A stretch of 64,000 nt of DNA, from assembly GCF_001027285.1 (NCBI RefSeq), contig NZ_CP011509.1:10068501-10132500 (forward strand). The letters run 5' to 3'. Below, in pieces: positions 1 through 7,656 of the stretch (positions are counted from its first letter, which is position 1; the number at the start of each line of letters is the position of its first letter). Position numbers and translations under genes: made by a program. The DNA is from Archangium gephyra. GTDB taxonomy: Bacteria > Myxococcota > Myxococcia > Myxococcales > Myxococcaceae. The notes beneath the pieces are model-generated. The model worked only from the letters and a program-made list of their open reading frames with translations, was not told the DNA's origin and did not search any database.

Positions 1-313
1 GCGGCTCCAACTCCAGCACTCCCATCCCTCCCGTCGCCGACAGCTCCACCAGGGCGAAGGCCGCCGTGTGCGCCAGCCCCGTCGCCGGCATCACCACCGC
101 CTCCAGCAATCGCGCCTCCGCTCGGACGGGACACCCCAACTCCCCGCCAAGTGCCTCGCACACGCCCTGCAACGCCTGCCGCGCGAGCCGCACCACCTGG
201 GGCCGCTCGTGCAGCGTCACGTGGGCCCGTGCCAGCCGGCGCGTGCCGAGCCGGCGCAGCGTCATCGGCTTCAATTTCGTGGACTGGCTGCTCTCTTCGA
301 CTGGACTTCGCAT
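1..313 (-). CDS. SctQ/FliM-like T3SS cytoplasmic ring protein, N-terminal part (runs off window)
   Basis: The reverse strand is open from an ATG at 313 to the window edge (about 104 codons, no stop). GGAG lies six bases before the ATG. The visible part reads as an alpha/beta protein ending in AFALVELSATGGMGVLELEP, which resembles the segment of FliM/SctQ proteins where a lipid- and metal-free 'leucine-rich plus LLE(V/L)EP' strand precedes the variable ring domain. In T3SS the SctQ protein forms the cytoplasmic sorting platform with SctK and SctL. It lies at the promoter-distal end of the visible T3SS operon, 114 bases after the stop of the SctK-like gene and in the same frame as it. Identification rests on this short stretch and on context; another small T3SS cytosolic protein remains possible. 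Confidence 0.5.
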   Translation of the reverse strand, partial: MRSPVEESSQSTKLKPMTLRRLGTRRLARAHVTLHERPQVVRLARQALQGVCEALGGELGCPVRAEARLLEAVVMPATGLAHTAAFALVELSATGGMGVLELEP

Positions 314-427
314 GGTTCGCTCCGTGCCGCGGACGCACCGCTCCTGTTCACGGCCGATGCCAACGGCCGTGCTCGCGAAAACGAGGGGTTGGATGTCAGG
401 GGCCGTCCCAGCTCGGGACGGGGTGTC

Positions 428-943
428 TCAACGCGTGGCTTCGCGGAGGAGCCGCTCGGCCAGCGCGCATACCGCCGGGGTGGCCGCAGCGTCGGGCGGT
501 TCCACCTGGCGCTCCGGAAAGAGGCCCCGGTGATAGGGCGGGAGCCTTCGGAAGAGTTCCCGCCTCAGGACCTCCGGAGCCTCCTCCATCACCGCCCGTA
601 GCCGCGCCGCGGCCTCCGTCCGCACACCGAACTCCACCGCCACCCGCGCCTGCCTCGTCGCCGAGGAGAGGGCGATGAACCCGGCCAGGTGGTTCTTCGC
701 CTGCCGCGCCTCGGGCTCCCTCAACCCCTCGAGCAATGCCCCCGCCCGCTCCCGCCCGAAGACCAGCGCCACCAGGGCAATCCGCTCCACCGGCAGCGAG
801 ACCGGAGGCGGGCCCTTCACCGGCTCCGGGGACGCCGGCCCCTTCACGGGCCCAGGCGACGGACTCCGAGGCACCCGGACCGCTACCGTCTGCTCTGGCC
901 CTGGCGTCCCGGCACCAGGGCGCTCGATGCGTGTCACCTCCAT
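428..943 (-). CDS. T3SS-associated protein, SctK position (unrecognised family)
   Basis: A 171-residue protein. The first ~50 residues are proline-rich with repeated PVKGP and SPEPVKG units, followed by an alpha-helical region rich in Arg, Glu and Leu. AGGAGG lies eight bases before the ATG. It sits 20 bases after sctJ and upstream of the sctQ-like gene, the place where SctK (a sorting-platform adaptor, OrgA/YscK) is usually encoded. The name is by position and helical character only; I see no diagnostic motif, so it should be read as a hypothetical T3SS cytosolic protein. Confidence 0.6.
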   Translation of the reverse strand: MEVTRIERPGAGTPGPEQTVAVRVPRSPSPGPVKGPASPEPVKGPPPVSLPVERIALVALVFGRERAGALLEGLREPEARQAKNHLAGFIALSSATRQARVAVEFGVRTEAAARLRAVMEEAPEVLRRELFRRLPPYHRGLFPERQVEPPDAAATPAVCALAERLLREATR

Positions 944-963
944 GGCTCATCCCTCCTGGAAGC

Positions 964-1758
964 TCACGCCACCTTGCGCGCGGCCCCGGCCGTCACCACC
1001 GGACGCGTGGGAGCCGGTGCAGCCACGGGCTTCGCTTCCGCCATCGCGCGGTAGTGCCGCAGACGCAGCGTCATGAGGATCAACCCCACCGACAGCCCCG
1101 TGACCGCCAGCGACAGCACCGCCAGCAGCACCCGCAGCCGTGTCAGCGGAGACGCCCCCGGCGGGGGCGCCACCACCCGCGTGGACACCTCGTCCACCAT
1201 CAGGGACACCGACTCCGCCGAGAGCCCCTCCACGCCGCCCGCGAGGAGCGAGCGCAACAGCTCCCGCGAGCCCTTGATCGTCTCCGCGTAGCCGGGTGCC
1301 ACGCGCAGCATCGCCGAGGCCTTCGCGGGCACCGGCTGCTGTCCGGGCCTCGGCGGCGCGGGGACCACCAGGTGCACGCGCGCGAGGATGACCCCCTCCA
1401 CCGTCTGGAGCGTCTTCTCCAGCCCCTGCTCCATCACCCTCACCCGGCACAGCTGCTCCTCCACCGGCGTCCGCACCAGCCCGCCTCCGCCGAAGACGTC
1501 ACAGCCCTCGTCCGCCACGGGCCTCGGCAGCCCCAGCTCCGCGAGAATCCGCACCGCGTCCGAGGACTGTTCCTCCCTCACCTCGATGGCCCACGTGGGC
1601 TTCTTGCCCGCCTCGGGCACCTTGCGCGCGTCGAGCCCCCGCTCGACGAGCACCGTCTGCAACTCGTTGGCCTGGCGCTCGTCCAGGCCGTGCTGGATGC
1701 GCTCCCCACACCCCGTGGCGCACAGGAGCAGCAGCAAGAGACAACGTCGGAAGTCCAT
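964..1758 (-). CDS. sctJ: SctJ inner-membrane ring lipoprotein (YscJ/PrgK/FliF family)
   Basis: 264 residues. An N-terminal lipoprotein signal ends in LLLCATGC, placing the lipidated Cys near residue 17. It is followed by two ring-building modules: an N-terminal one containing ERGLDARKV and SSDAVRILAELGLPRP, and a second containing RVRVMEQGLEKTLQTVEGV and ARVHLVVP. A single membrane helix (about residues 210-235, LAVLSLAVTGLSVGLILM) and a short basic cytoplasmic tail close the protein. This is the standard SctJ layout and length; SctJ forms the inner-membrane ring of the injectisome base. GAGGA precedes the ATG. The gene starts eight bases after sctI, so the two are probably co-translated. 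Confidence 0.93.
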   Translation of the reverse strand: MDFRRCLLLLLLCATGCGERIQHGLDERQANELQTVLVERGLDARKVPEAGKKPTWAIEVREEQSSDAVRILAELGLPRPVADEGCDVFGGGGLVRTPVEEQLCRVRVMEQGLEKTLQTVEGVILARVHLVVPAPPRPGQQPVPAKASAMLRVAPGYAETIKGSRELLRSLLAGGVEGLSAESVSLMVDEVSTRVVAPPPGASPLTRLRVLLAVLSLAVTGLSVGLILMTLRLRHYRAMAEAKPVAAPAPTRPVVTAGAARKVA

Positions 1759-1766
1759 GGGAGTCC

Positions 1767-2263
1767 TCACACCTGGGTCTGCAGCACCTGCTTGACGCCA
1801 CCGGTCGCCTTCTCGACGACCTTCCCGGCGAGCTCGAGCTCCTGACTCGCCCGATACACGTGGGCCTGGACGGCCAGCAGCTCGGCCGGGGAGAACGACT
1901 TGCCGGACTCGGCCAACGCCAGGAGGTTGTCCAACCGCTTCTGCGCCTCCGTCACCCGGTCCAGCACCCGCACCGCCTGCTGGGACCTCGCCGCCTGGAC
2001 CGAGTCCACCCGCCCCCCGGCCCGCACCTCCGCCGTCCCCCCGTGGCCTTCCCCACCCCCTCCGCCTCGCACTTCCCGCGTGCCGCCTCCGTCTTCTCCG
2101 CGGAGGCCAGCGGGGGCGTGCCCTCACTGGAGACCCGGGGCCCCGGCTGCTTCGCCGGGCCCTTCACCCCCTCCAGCACCTCGCCGAACCGCGCCTTCCC
2201 CGAGGGCTCCAGCGCGGGCGTCGCTCCCGCCCCGCCAATCGCCCCCACCTTGTCGATGGTCAT
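1767..2263 (-). CDS. sctI: SctI inner-rod protein, reading frame broken at a G6 run
   Basis: The N-terminal half reads from ATG 2263 (MTIDKVGAIGGAG...) and the C-terminal half, in another frame, ends at 1767 with a typical inner-rod tail, VVEKATGGVKQVLQTQV, preceded by a long amphipathic helix containing AQKRLDNLLALAESG and ELLAVQAHVYRASQELELAG. Neither frame alone gives a full protein. The frames overlap at 1952-2072. One extra G in the G6 run (plus-strand C6 at 2037-2042) would join them as VGKATGG-TAEVRAGGRVDSVQAA, giving about 165 residues. SctI builds the rod/adapter inside the needle complex. Its place just before sctJ fits. The break may be a sequencing error, genuine decay, or a slippage site. 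Confidence 0.8.
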
Positions 2264-2272
2264 GGCGCGCCC

Positions 2273-2722
2273 CTACCGGATGTTGTTGATGGCGGCCTTC
2301 GCCGAGTCGTGCCGCACCTTCATGATGTTGGAGATGGCGTTGTGCGCCCGGCTCTCCGCCTGCATCTCGTTCTGCAGGTTCATGTAGGCCAGGTTCATCT
2401 GCATCCCCTCGGCCTGCATCTCCCGCTGCGCCGCCAGCAGGTCCCACTGCTCTCCCTTCCCCGCCGTACCGCCCACGCCTCCCGCTCCCGCCGCCGACAC
2501 GCCCTGCACGGACGACGCCGTCGACGACACCACCGAGCTGACACTCGCCACCGCCGCGCTCACCATCGGGTTCCCCGGCATCAGCGACGCCGCGATTCCC
2601 GCCCCCGCCTTCACCACCTCCTGCGCCGAGCGCGCGAACACCGTGCCGAAATCGTTCCGTGGCGTCTGCCTCGCCACGGTGGGGGTGATGGACAGCGAGC
2701 CAATCCGATTGCCGTTCTCCAC
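2273..2722 (-). CDS. Needle-like T3SS protein (SctF/MxiH-type C-terminus), 149 aa
   Basis: I place the start at GTG 2722 because a perfect AGGAGG lies six bases upstream; an ATG at 2833 lacks a site. The first ~85 residues are Ala/Ser/Gly/Val-rich with a hydrophobic, low-complexity stretch (AAVASVSSVVSSTASSVQG). The last ~60 are an amphipathic helix rich in Met, Gln and Glu. The final residues NAISNIMKVRHDSAKAAI-NNIR match, as I recall it, the needle-protein end (NAQSNTVK...D...A.I.NFR): N-A-x-S-N, K, D, A-x-I-x-N-x-R are all spaced alike. Needle proteins are normally ~80 residues, so this would be a needle family member with a long N-terminus. It is first in the visible operon, nine bases before sctI. 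No other T3SS role is excluded. Confidence 0.55.
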   Translation of the reverse strand: MENGNRIGSLSITPTVARQTPRNDFGTVFARSAQEVVKAGAGIAASLMPGNPMVSAAVASVSSVVSSTASSVQGVSAAGAGGVGGTAGKGEQWDLLAAQREMQAEGMQMNLAYMNLQNEMQAESRAHNAISNIMKVRHDSAKAAINNIR

Positions 2723-2958
2723 GTGAAGCCTCCTGCGCTTGGGATGCGACAGGGCTTCTTCAGCCGGCGTGCCAGCCAGCGAGCGGAGTCTTCCCGGGCA
2801 CATGGCGGCACCCCCACCCGGCCTACCCTCCACGGCGTGGAGTTCGCATCCGCGCGCGTGGACGGTCAGGGGACGCGGCCGGGCCCCGGCCGAAAAGTTG
2901 CGACCCCCCCGGGCTGCTCCACACTGTAGCTCCCTGTCGCACCCCGAGGAGGTCCCCC

Positions 2959-3285
2959 ATGACGCCGTCCAACACTCCGCTCCGCCCCCAGGAGCGCTAC
3001 CACCCGCGCGTGGACGCCAACTGGATGGTGAAGGTGCACCTGGGCGAGCGCACCGTGCTCGTCAAGGCGCGCGACCTGTCCATGGCGGGCCTGTTCCTCC
3101 ACGGCCATCCCCCGGACACCACGAAGCAGCTGTCCCTCACCCTGCCGCTGCCCGGCATCGGGGACATCACCGCCACGTGCAACATCGTCCGCCGCGCCGC
3201 CCATGGCGTGGCGCTCGAGTTCGCCGACCTGGATTGGGATCACTTCCTGCTGCTGGCGCGCTACCTCCACCCGCGCCTGCCCTGA
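2959..3285 (+). CDS. PilZ-domain protein
   Basis: 108 residues, essentially one PilZ domain. The N-terminus has the arginine region (RPQERYHPRV) preceding a beta-barrel and the D-x-S-x2-G motif as DLSMAGLF, followed by a typical strand pattern (SLTLPLPG, CNIVRRAAHGVALEF). PilZ domains usually bind cyclic di-GMP through an RxxxR motif plus (D/N)xSxxG; here RYHPR supplies the first. AGGAGG lies before the ATG. It stands alone, divergent from the T3SS operon and convergent with the response-regulator gene, so its partner is not evident. Confidence 0.87.
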   Translation: MTPSNTPLRPQERYHPRVDANWMVKVHLGERTVLVKARDLSMAGLFLHGHPPDTTKQLSLTLPLPGIGDITATCNIVRRAAHGVALEFADLDWDHFLLLARYLHPRLP

Positions 3286-3312
3286 GACGGGCCCGGCCTC
3301 ACACTTCCGGCC

Positions 3313-3702
3313 TCACACCACCCGGCGCAACCGGTCCACCAGCGCCATCAGCTCCGCGCCCTTGAAGGGCTTCTGGATGTAGCCGTCCGCTCCCGCCATC
3401 GTCGCGCTCTCCATGTCCGACTTCTTGGACTTGGCGGTGAGCATGTAGACGGGCACCTTCGACGTCGACGGGTCGCTCTTGAGCATCCGGCACACCGAGA
3501 TGCCATCCAGCTGCGGCAGCACCACGTCCATCAGCACGAGCTGGAAGGGGCGGCTCTTGGCCAGCTTCAAGCCCTCGATGCCATTGGCCGCGCACACCAC
3601 CTCCACGGCCCCGTCGCTCAACATGGAACGCACGAGCTCCCGGATGACGGGCTCGTCCTCGACCAGGAGGATGTGGAAGGGATTCTGCAGGTTGGCACCC
3701 AT
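3313..3702 (-). CDS. Receiver-only response regulator (CheY-like)
   Basis: 129 residues, a single receiver domain. The acidic pair is in LLVEDEP, the phospho-acceptor Asp in LVLMDVVLPQLDG (about residue 58), the switch Thr in VYMLTAKSKKSD and the conserved Lys in IQKPFKG. There is no output domain. Such proteins act by binding a partner after phosphorylation by a histidine kinase. It starts five bases after the stop of the large ABC permease gene, so the two are likely co-transcribed, an unusual pairing suggesting a link between a phospho-relay and the transporter. Confidence 0.92.
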   Translation of the reverse strand: MGANLQNPFHILLVEDEPVIRELVRSMLSDGAVEVVCAANGIEGLKLAKSRPFQLVLMDVVLPQLDGISVCRMLKSDPSTSKVPVYMLTAKSKKSDMESATMAGADGYIQKPFKGAELMALVDRLRRVV

Positions 3703-3707
3703 GGGAC

Positions 3708-6269
3708 TCACTCGTAGGCGAGCGCCTCCACCACGTTCAGGGTGGCGGCACGACGCGCAGGATACAGCCCGGCCACGATGGCGCACAGGGTCGAGACGAC
3801 CCCCATCACTCCTGCCAGCCGGGCAGGAAAAATATAGGGAAAGCTCCACCCCGTGGCCTGACCGCCTACCACATCGGTGATGAGAACCCCCATCCAAAGG
3901 CCCGCCAGCGCTCCGATGAGCCCTCCTGACAGGCCGATGAAGGCCGCCTCCCCCACGAACAGCCGTACGATGTGGGACCGGGCCGCCCCCACCGCCCTCA
4001 ACAGGCCAATCTCCCGGGTCCGATCCAACACCGCCGCCAGCAGCGTGTTGACCACCCCCAAGAGCGCCAGCAGCACCGCCACCACCTCCATCGCATAGGA
4101 GACGGAGAAGGCCTCGTCGATGAGCGCCGTGGCCTCCTGGCGCAGGTCCGCGTTGCTCAGCACGTAGAGCTGGTGGCGCTCCCCCCACCGCTCCGTGATG
4201 GTGCGGCGCAGCTCGTCCAGCCTCGAGCGGTCCGACAGGTACAGCTCGAAGGTGTCCACCCGGTCGTCCTGGAAGTGCGCCTGGTACACCTCGCGCGCCA
4301 GGAAGACGACGCCCTGGTCCGAGGTGTAGTCCACCGCCACCCCGGCCACCCTGTAGGTGCGCGCGCCCGTGGGCGTGGACATCTCGAAGGTGTCCTCCAC
4401 GTGCAGGTTCCTCCGGCGCGAGAGGTTCTCCGAGATGAGGACCCGCCCGGCCAGCCGCTCCTCGCGCGTGGGCAGGCGGCCCTCCAGCAGCTGCGGCTTG
4501 CCGTGGTGCTCGTAGATCTCCGGGATGAGGGAGATGACATAGGCGCGCAGGCCGAGCACGTCATGGGGCAGCACGCGCACCCGGTCCACCTGGGCAACGC
4601 CGGGCAGCGCCGCGAGCTCCTCCGCCAGCTCCGGGGCCATGGGCTGATTGCGGCTGCCCGCGATGCGCGCCGCCGAAGTGAGGAAGAGGTCCGCCGGCAC
4701 CGACTGGTCCAGCCACCGGTGCGCCGCGGAGCGGAACGAGCCCACGAAGCCGGCGATGCACACCGCCATGGCCACGCCGATGGCCAGCGCGGACACCGGG
4801 ACCGCCGTGCGCGCGGGCGCTCGCGCGAAGTTGTCCGCCGCCAGCCGGCCACTCACGCCCAGCAGGGCCTCGCCCGGGCGATGGTAGACGTGCCACAGCA
4901 ACCGCAACACTCCCGGGGCCAGCAGCGTTGTCCCCATCAGCACCAGGAAGATGGAGATGTAGCCGCCCACGGGCAGGTTCTCCACGGGCGGGGGCAGCCA
5001 CGTGGCCGGGTAGACGAGCAGCAGGCACCCCACGCCGAGCACCGTGGACAGGCGCGAGCCCCCCACGCCAGCACCCTGGGCCGCGTCCCGGCGCAGCGCC
5101 TCCACCGGGAGCACGCTCGAGGCCTGCAGCGCCGGCCTCAGGGCCGCGAAGCCACTGCCCAGCACCCCGAGCGCCACGCCCAGGCCCAGCTCCAGCGGGC
5201 CCACCGTCACGTCCCGCGCGTTCACCTGGATGTAGAGGCTGGAGATGGCGCCGGACACCCAGCCGATGGCGAGCCGGCCGATGAGCACGCCCAGCGGCAG
5301 CCCCAGCACCGTTCCCACCCCGCCCAGCACCACCGCCTCCAGCGTGAAGAGGGCCCGGATGCGCAGGCGCGTGGCCCCCAGCGCCCGCAGCGTTCCAATC
5401 TCCCTGCGCCGCTGCACCACGCTGATGGCGATGGTGTTGTAGACGAGGAACACCCCCACCAGCAGCGCCACCCCGGAGCCCAGGTTCAGCCCCATCTGGA
5501 AGCTGCGCACCATGGTGGCCACCGAGCCGCCCCGGCGCGACGGGCGCTCCACCTCGAAGCCTCCACCCAGCGTGGCGCGCAGGCGCTCGCTGACCGCCTC
5601 CACGCCCACCAACGGGTCCACCGCCACGTCGATGCGGTCCAGCGTCCGCTCGCGCCCGAAGGCCGCCTGCGCCGACGCCACGTCCATCACGCCCACCGAG
5701 CCGCCGAAGGCCTTCACCGGCCCCGCCTCGCGAATGAGCGCATGCACCACGAAGTCCTGGGGCCCGCTCCCGGTGATGAGCTGGAAGCCATCCCCCACCT
5801 TCAACCCCCGCTCGCGCGCGAAGCGCTCCGAGACGAGCATCCGGTCCGTCGAGTTGAGGAACTCCAGATCGTCCGACAGCCCGCCCAGGTCCCTGTCCAC
5901 GCCCTCGTACGTGCGGAAATGGCCGTCATCCAGCAGGTCCACGCCCATGACGTAGAGGCGCTCGCCCGGCGCGCCTTGCACCGGTCCAATCACCGTCAGG
6001 GCCCCCGAGGCATGCGTGACGCCGGGCACCGCCCGCACCCGCTCCAGCACGGACTCGTCGAAGCCCACCTGCGTGCCCGCCACCGTGAGGTCCGCCTTCC
6101 CCGCGATGGCATCCACCGTCGAGCGGAACGCGTCCAGCACCGAGCCGTTGATGGACATCACCCCCACCATGGTCGCCACTCCCACGGCCACCCCCAGCAC
6201 CGTGAGGCCGGTGCGCAGCGGTGCACCCAGGATGTGACGCAGGGAGACGAGCCGGAGCAGCGAGAGCAT
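3708..6269 (-). CDS. FtsX/MacB-type ABC transporter permease, two-repeat form
   Basis: 853 residues built from two copies of the FtsX permease unit. The N-terminal unit has a first membrane helix (RTGLTVLGVAVGVATMVGV), an extracytoplasmic MacB_PCD-like region, then three helices starting near LGSGVALLVGVFLVYNTIAI, with the coupling sequence RRREIGTLRALGAT. The C-terminal unit repeats the plan and has RTREIGLLRAVGAAR. Eight to ten helices are visible. This is the inner-membrane part of a LolCDE/MacB-like exporter or mechanotransmitter. No ATPase gene is adjacent. A MacB/LolD-type ATPase lies about 20 kb away at the end of the bat operon. Starts at ATG 6269; the downstream gene encodes a response regulator. 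Confidence 0.9.
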   Translation of the reverse strand: MLSLLRLVSLRHILGAPLRTGLTVLGVAVGVATMVGVMSINGSVLDAFRSTVDAIAGKADLTVAGTQVGFDESVLERVRAVPGVTHASGALTVIGPVQGAPGERLYVMGVDLLDDGHFRTYEGVDRDLGGLSDDLEFLNSTDRMLVSERFARERGLKVGDGFQLITGSGPQDFVVHALIREAGPVKAFGGSVGVMDVASAQAAFGRERTLDRIDVAVDPLVGVEAVSERLRATLGGGFEVERPSRRGGSVATMVRSFQMGLNLGSGVALLVGVFLVYNTIAISVVQRRREIGTLRALGATRLRIRALFTLEAVVLGGVGTVLGLPLGVLIGRLAIGWVSGAISSLYIQVNARDVTVGPLELGLGVALGVLGSGFAALRPALQASSVLPVEALRRDAAQGAGVGGSRLSTVLGVGCLLLVYPATWLPPPVENLPVGGYISIFLVLMGTTLLAPGVLRLLWHVYHRPGEALLGVSGRLAADNFARAPARTAVPVSALAIGVAMAVCIAGFVGSFRSAAHRWLDQSVPADLFLTSAARIAGSRNQPMAPELAEELAALPGVAQVDRVRVLPHDVLGLRAYVISLIPEIYEHHGKPQLLEGRLPTREERLAGRVLISENLSRRRNLHVEDTFEMSTPTGARTYRVAGVAVDYTSDQGVVFLAREVYQAHFQDDRVDTFELYLSDRSRLDELRRTITERWGERHQLYVLSNADLRQEATALIDEAFSVSYAMEVVAVLLALLGVVNTLLAAVLDRTREIGLLRAVGAARSHIVRLFVGEAAFIGLSGGLIGALAGLWMGVLITDVVGGQATGWSFPYIFPARLAGVMGVVSTLCAIVAGLYPARRAATLNVVEALAYE

Positions 6270-6408
6270 GACGCGGCCACCTTACCCCCTCCGTGGGAGC
6301 CTGGGGTGCTCGGATGAAGGGCAGGCAGGCGCACCAAACCCGGCGCATTGCTTCCTGCCCCTGGGAGCGTGAGCTAGCGTCGGCGCGCACATCACAGGGG
6401 AGGGGCCA

Positions 6409-7656
6409 GTGAGAGTCGCGGCACAACAAGGCTTCGAGGGTAACGAGCGCTTCGAAGTCAGGCGCACCCTCGGCGCGGGTGGCTTCGGCATCGTGTGCGA
6501 GGCGTTCGATCGGCGCACGGGCTCCGTGGTGGCCCTCAAGACGCTGCACCATGCCTCCCCCGGAGCGCTCTACCGCTTCAAGCAGGAGTTCCGTCTCCTC
6601 ACGGAGCTCGTCCACCCGAACCTCGTGACGCTCTACGAGCTGTTCTCCGAGGGCTCCACCTGGTTCTTCACCATGGAGCTCATCGAGGGCCACGCCTTCC
6701 TCGACTCCCTGCGGCTGCGGCCCTCGGAGGAGAAGGCGGAGCCCTCGACTCCGGACGAGGACACCGCCACCAGCCCCCAGCGCCACCCGAAGCAGGACAG
6801 CGGCGCGAGCCACTCGTCACCGGACGAGGACACCGCCACCAGCCTCAACGCCACCACCGGCTCCCAGGCCCTCGTCCTCCCCGACGCGCCCACCCGCACC
6901 GTCGACGCCGAGCGCCTCCGCCCGGTGTTCCGCGAGCTCGTCACGGGCCTGCGCGCCCTCCACGCCTCCGGGCTCGTCCACCGCGACCTCAAGCCCTCCA
7001 ACGTCCGCGTCACGCCCCAGGGCCGCGTCGTCATCCTCGACTTCGGGCTCGCCAAGCCGCTGATGTACCCCTCCGCGTCGATGAGCTCCCCCGAGCCCCT
7101 CGCCGGCTCGCCGCCGTACATGGCCCCCGAGCAGTGGGACCTCCAGCCCTCCACCGAGGCCACCGACTGGTACTCCGTGGGCGTGATGCTCTACGAGTGT
7201 CTCACCGGGCAGCGGCCCTTCACCGGCAACATGCACGAGATGCGGCAGGCCCAGCGGTACGGTGCCGCCCCCATCTCGCGCTTCGTGGTGGACCCGCCCG
7301 CGGACCTCGTCTCCCTCTGTGAGGACCTGCTCCGCGAGGACCCCGCCGCCCGCCCCTCCGGCACCGAGGTCCTGCGCCGGCTCGGCGGTCAGGACGCCAC
7401 CGAGGCCCCCGCGTCCCCCCTCGCGAGCCGCGTCTGGTGGGCCGTGAGAAGGAGCTGGCCACGTTGCGCGCCGCCGCCTCGCGCGGCGCGGCGGGCGAGA
7501 CGGTGCTGGCCCGCGTCCACGGTCTGGCCGGGCTCGGCAAGAGCGCGCTGCTCGAATCCTTCGCCCAGGAGCTGCGCCGCGAGGGACACGCCCTCGTCGT
7601 CTCCGGCCGCTGCTACGAGCGCGAGTCCGTGCCGTACAAGGCGCTCGACAGCCTGA
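6409..7656 (+). CDS. Module A: Ser/Thr protein kinase half of a PknK-like kinase-ATPase-TPR protein (frame broken)
   Basis: GTG start with AGGGGAGGGG upstream. Kinase motifs in order: LGAGGFGIV (glycine loop), VALKTL (Lys), an inserted acidic Ser/Thr-rich linker at about residues 110-165, HRDLKPSN, DFGLAKP and MAPEQW. All catalytic residues are present, so an active cytoplasmic kinase is expected. From about residue 337 the frame yields a meaningless Arg/Trp/Ala tail up to 7656, while the continuation of the homologous protein is found in another frame from before 7437. The break coincides with a C6 run at 7415-7420; one more C gives ...ASPPREPRLVGREKEL, matching the intact module B protein (LVGREAEL). 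The linker holds two 25-bp repeats encoding PDEDTATS. Confidence 0.85.
   Translation: MRVAAQQGFEGNERFEVRRTLGAGGFGIVCEAFDRRTGSVVALKTLHHASPGALYRFKQEFRLLTELVHPNLVTLYELFSEGSTWFFTMELIEGHAFLDSLRLRPSEEKAEPSTPDEDTATSPQRHPKQDSGASHSSPDEDTATSLNATTGSQALVLPDAPTRTVDAERLRPVFRELVTGLRALHASGLVHRDLKPSNVRVTPQGRVVILDFGLAKPLMYPSASMSSPEPLAGSPPYMAPEQWDLQPSTEATDWYSVGVMLYECLTGQRPFTGNMHEMRQAQRYGAAPISRFVVDPPADLVSLCEDLLREDPAARPSGTEVLRRLGGQDATEAPASPLASRVWWAVRRSWPRCAPPPRAARRARRCWPASTVWPGSARARCSNPSPRSCAARDTPSSSPAAATSASPCRTRRSTA
6751..6844 (+). repeat. Two 25-bp direct repeats in the kinase linker
   Basis: The same 25 bases occur at 6751-6775 and 6820-6844, 69 bases apart and in the same frame, each encoding PDEDTATS. They lie in the low-complexity insert between the N- and C-lobe of the module A kinase. 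The module B kinase has a linker of similar place but without this repeat. A recent internal duplication is likely; the region could also support in-frame length variation. Confidence 0.85.

Noticed and set aside
66-1845. Overlapping plus-strand frames across the T3SS operon
   Set aside because: No recognisable motifs; SctJ lipobox and ring domains on the minus strand explain the region.
3972-6317. 781-residue plus-strand frame opposite the ABC permease
   Set aside because: His/Gln/Arg-rich product without fold; the permease on the minus strand has membrane helices and FtsX signatures.
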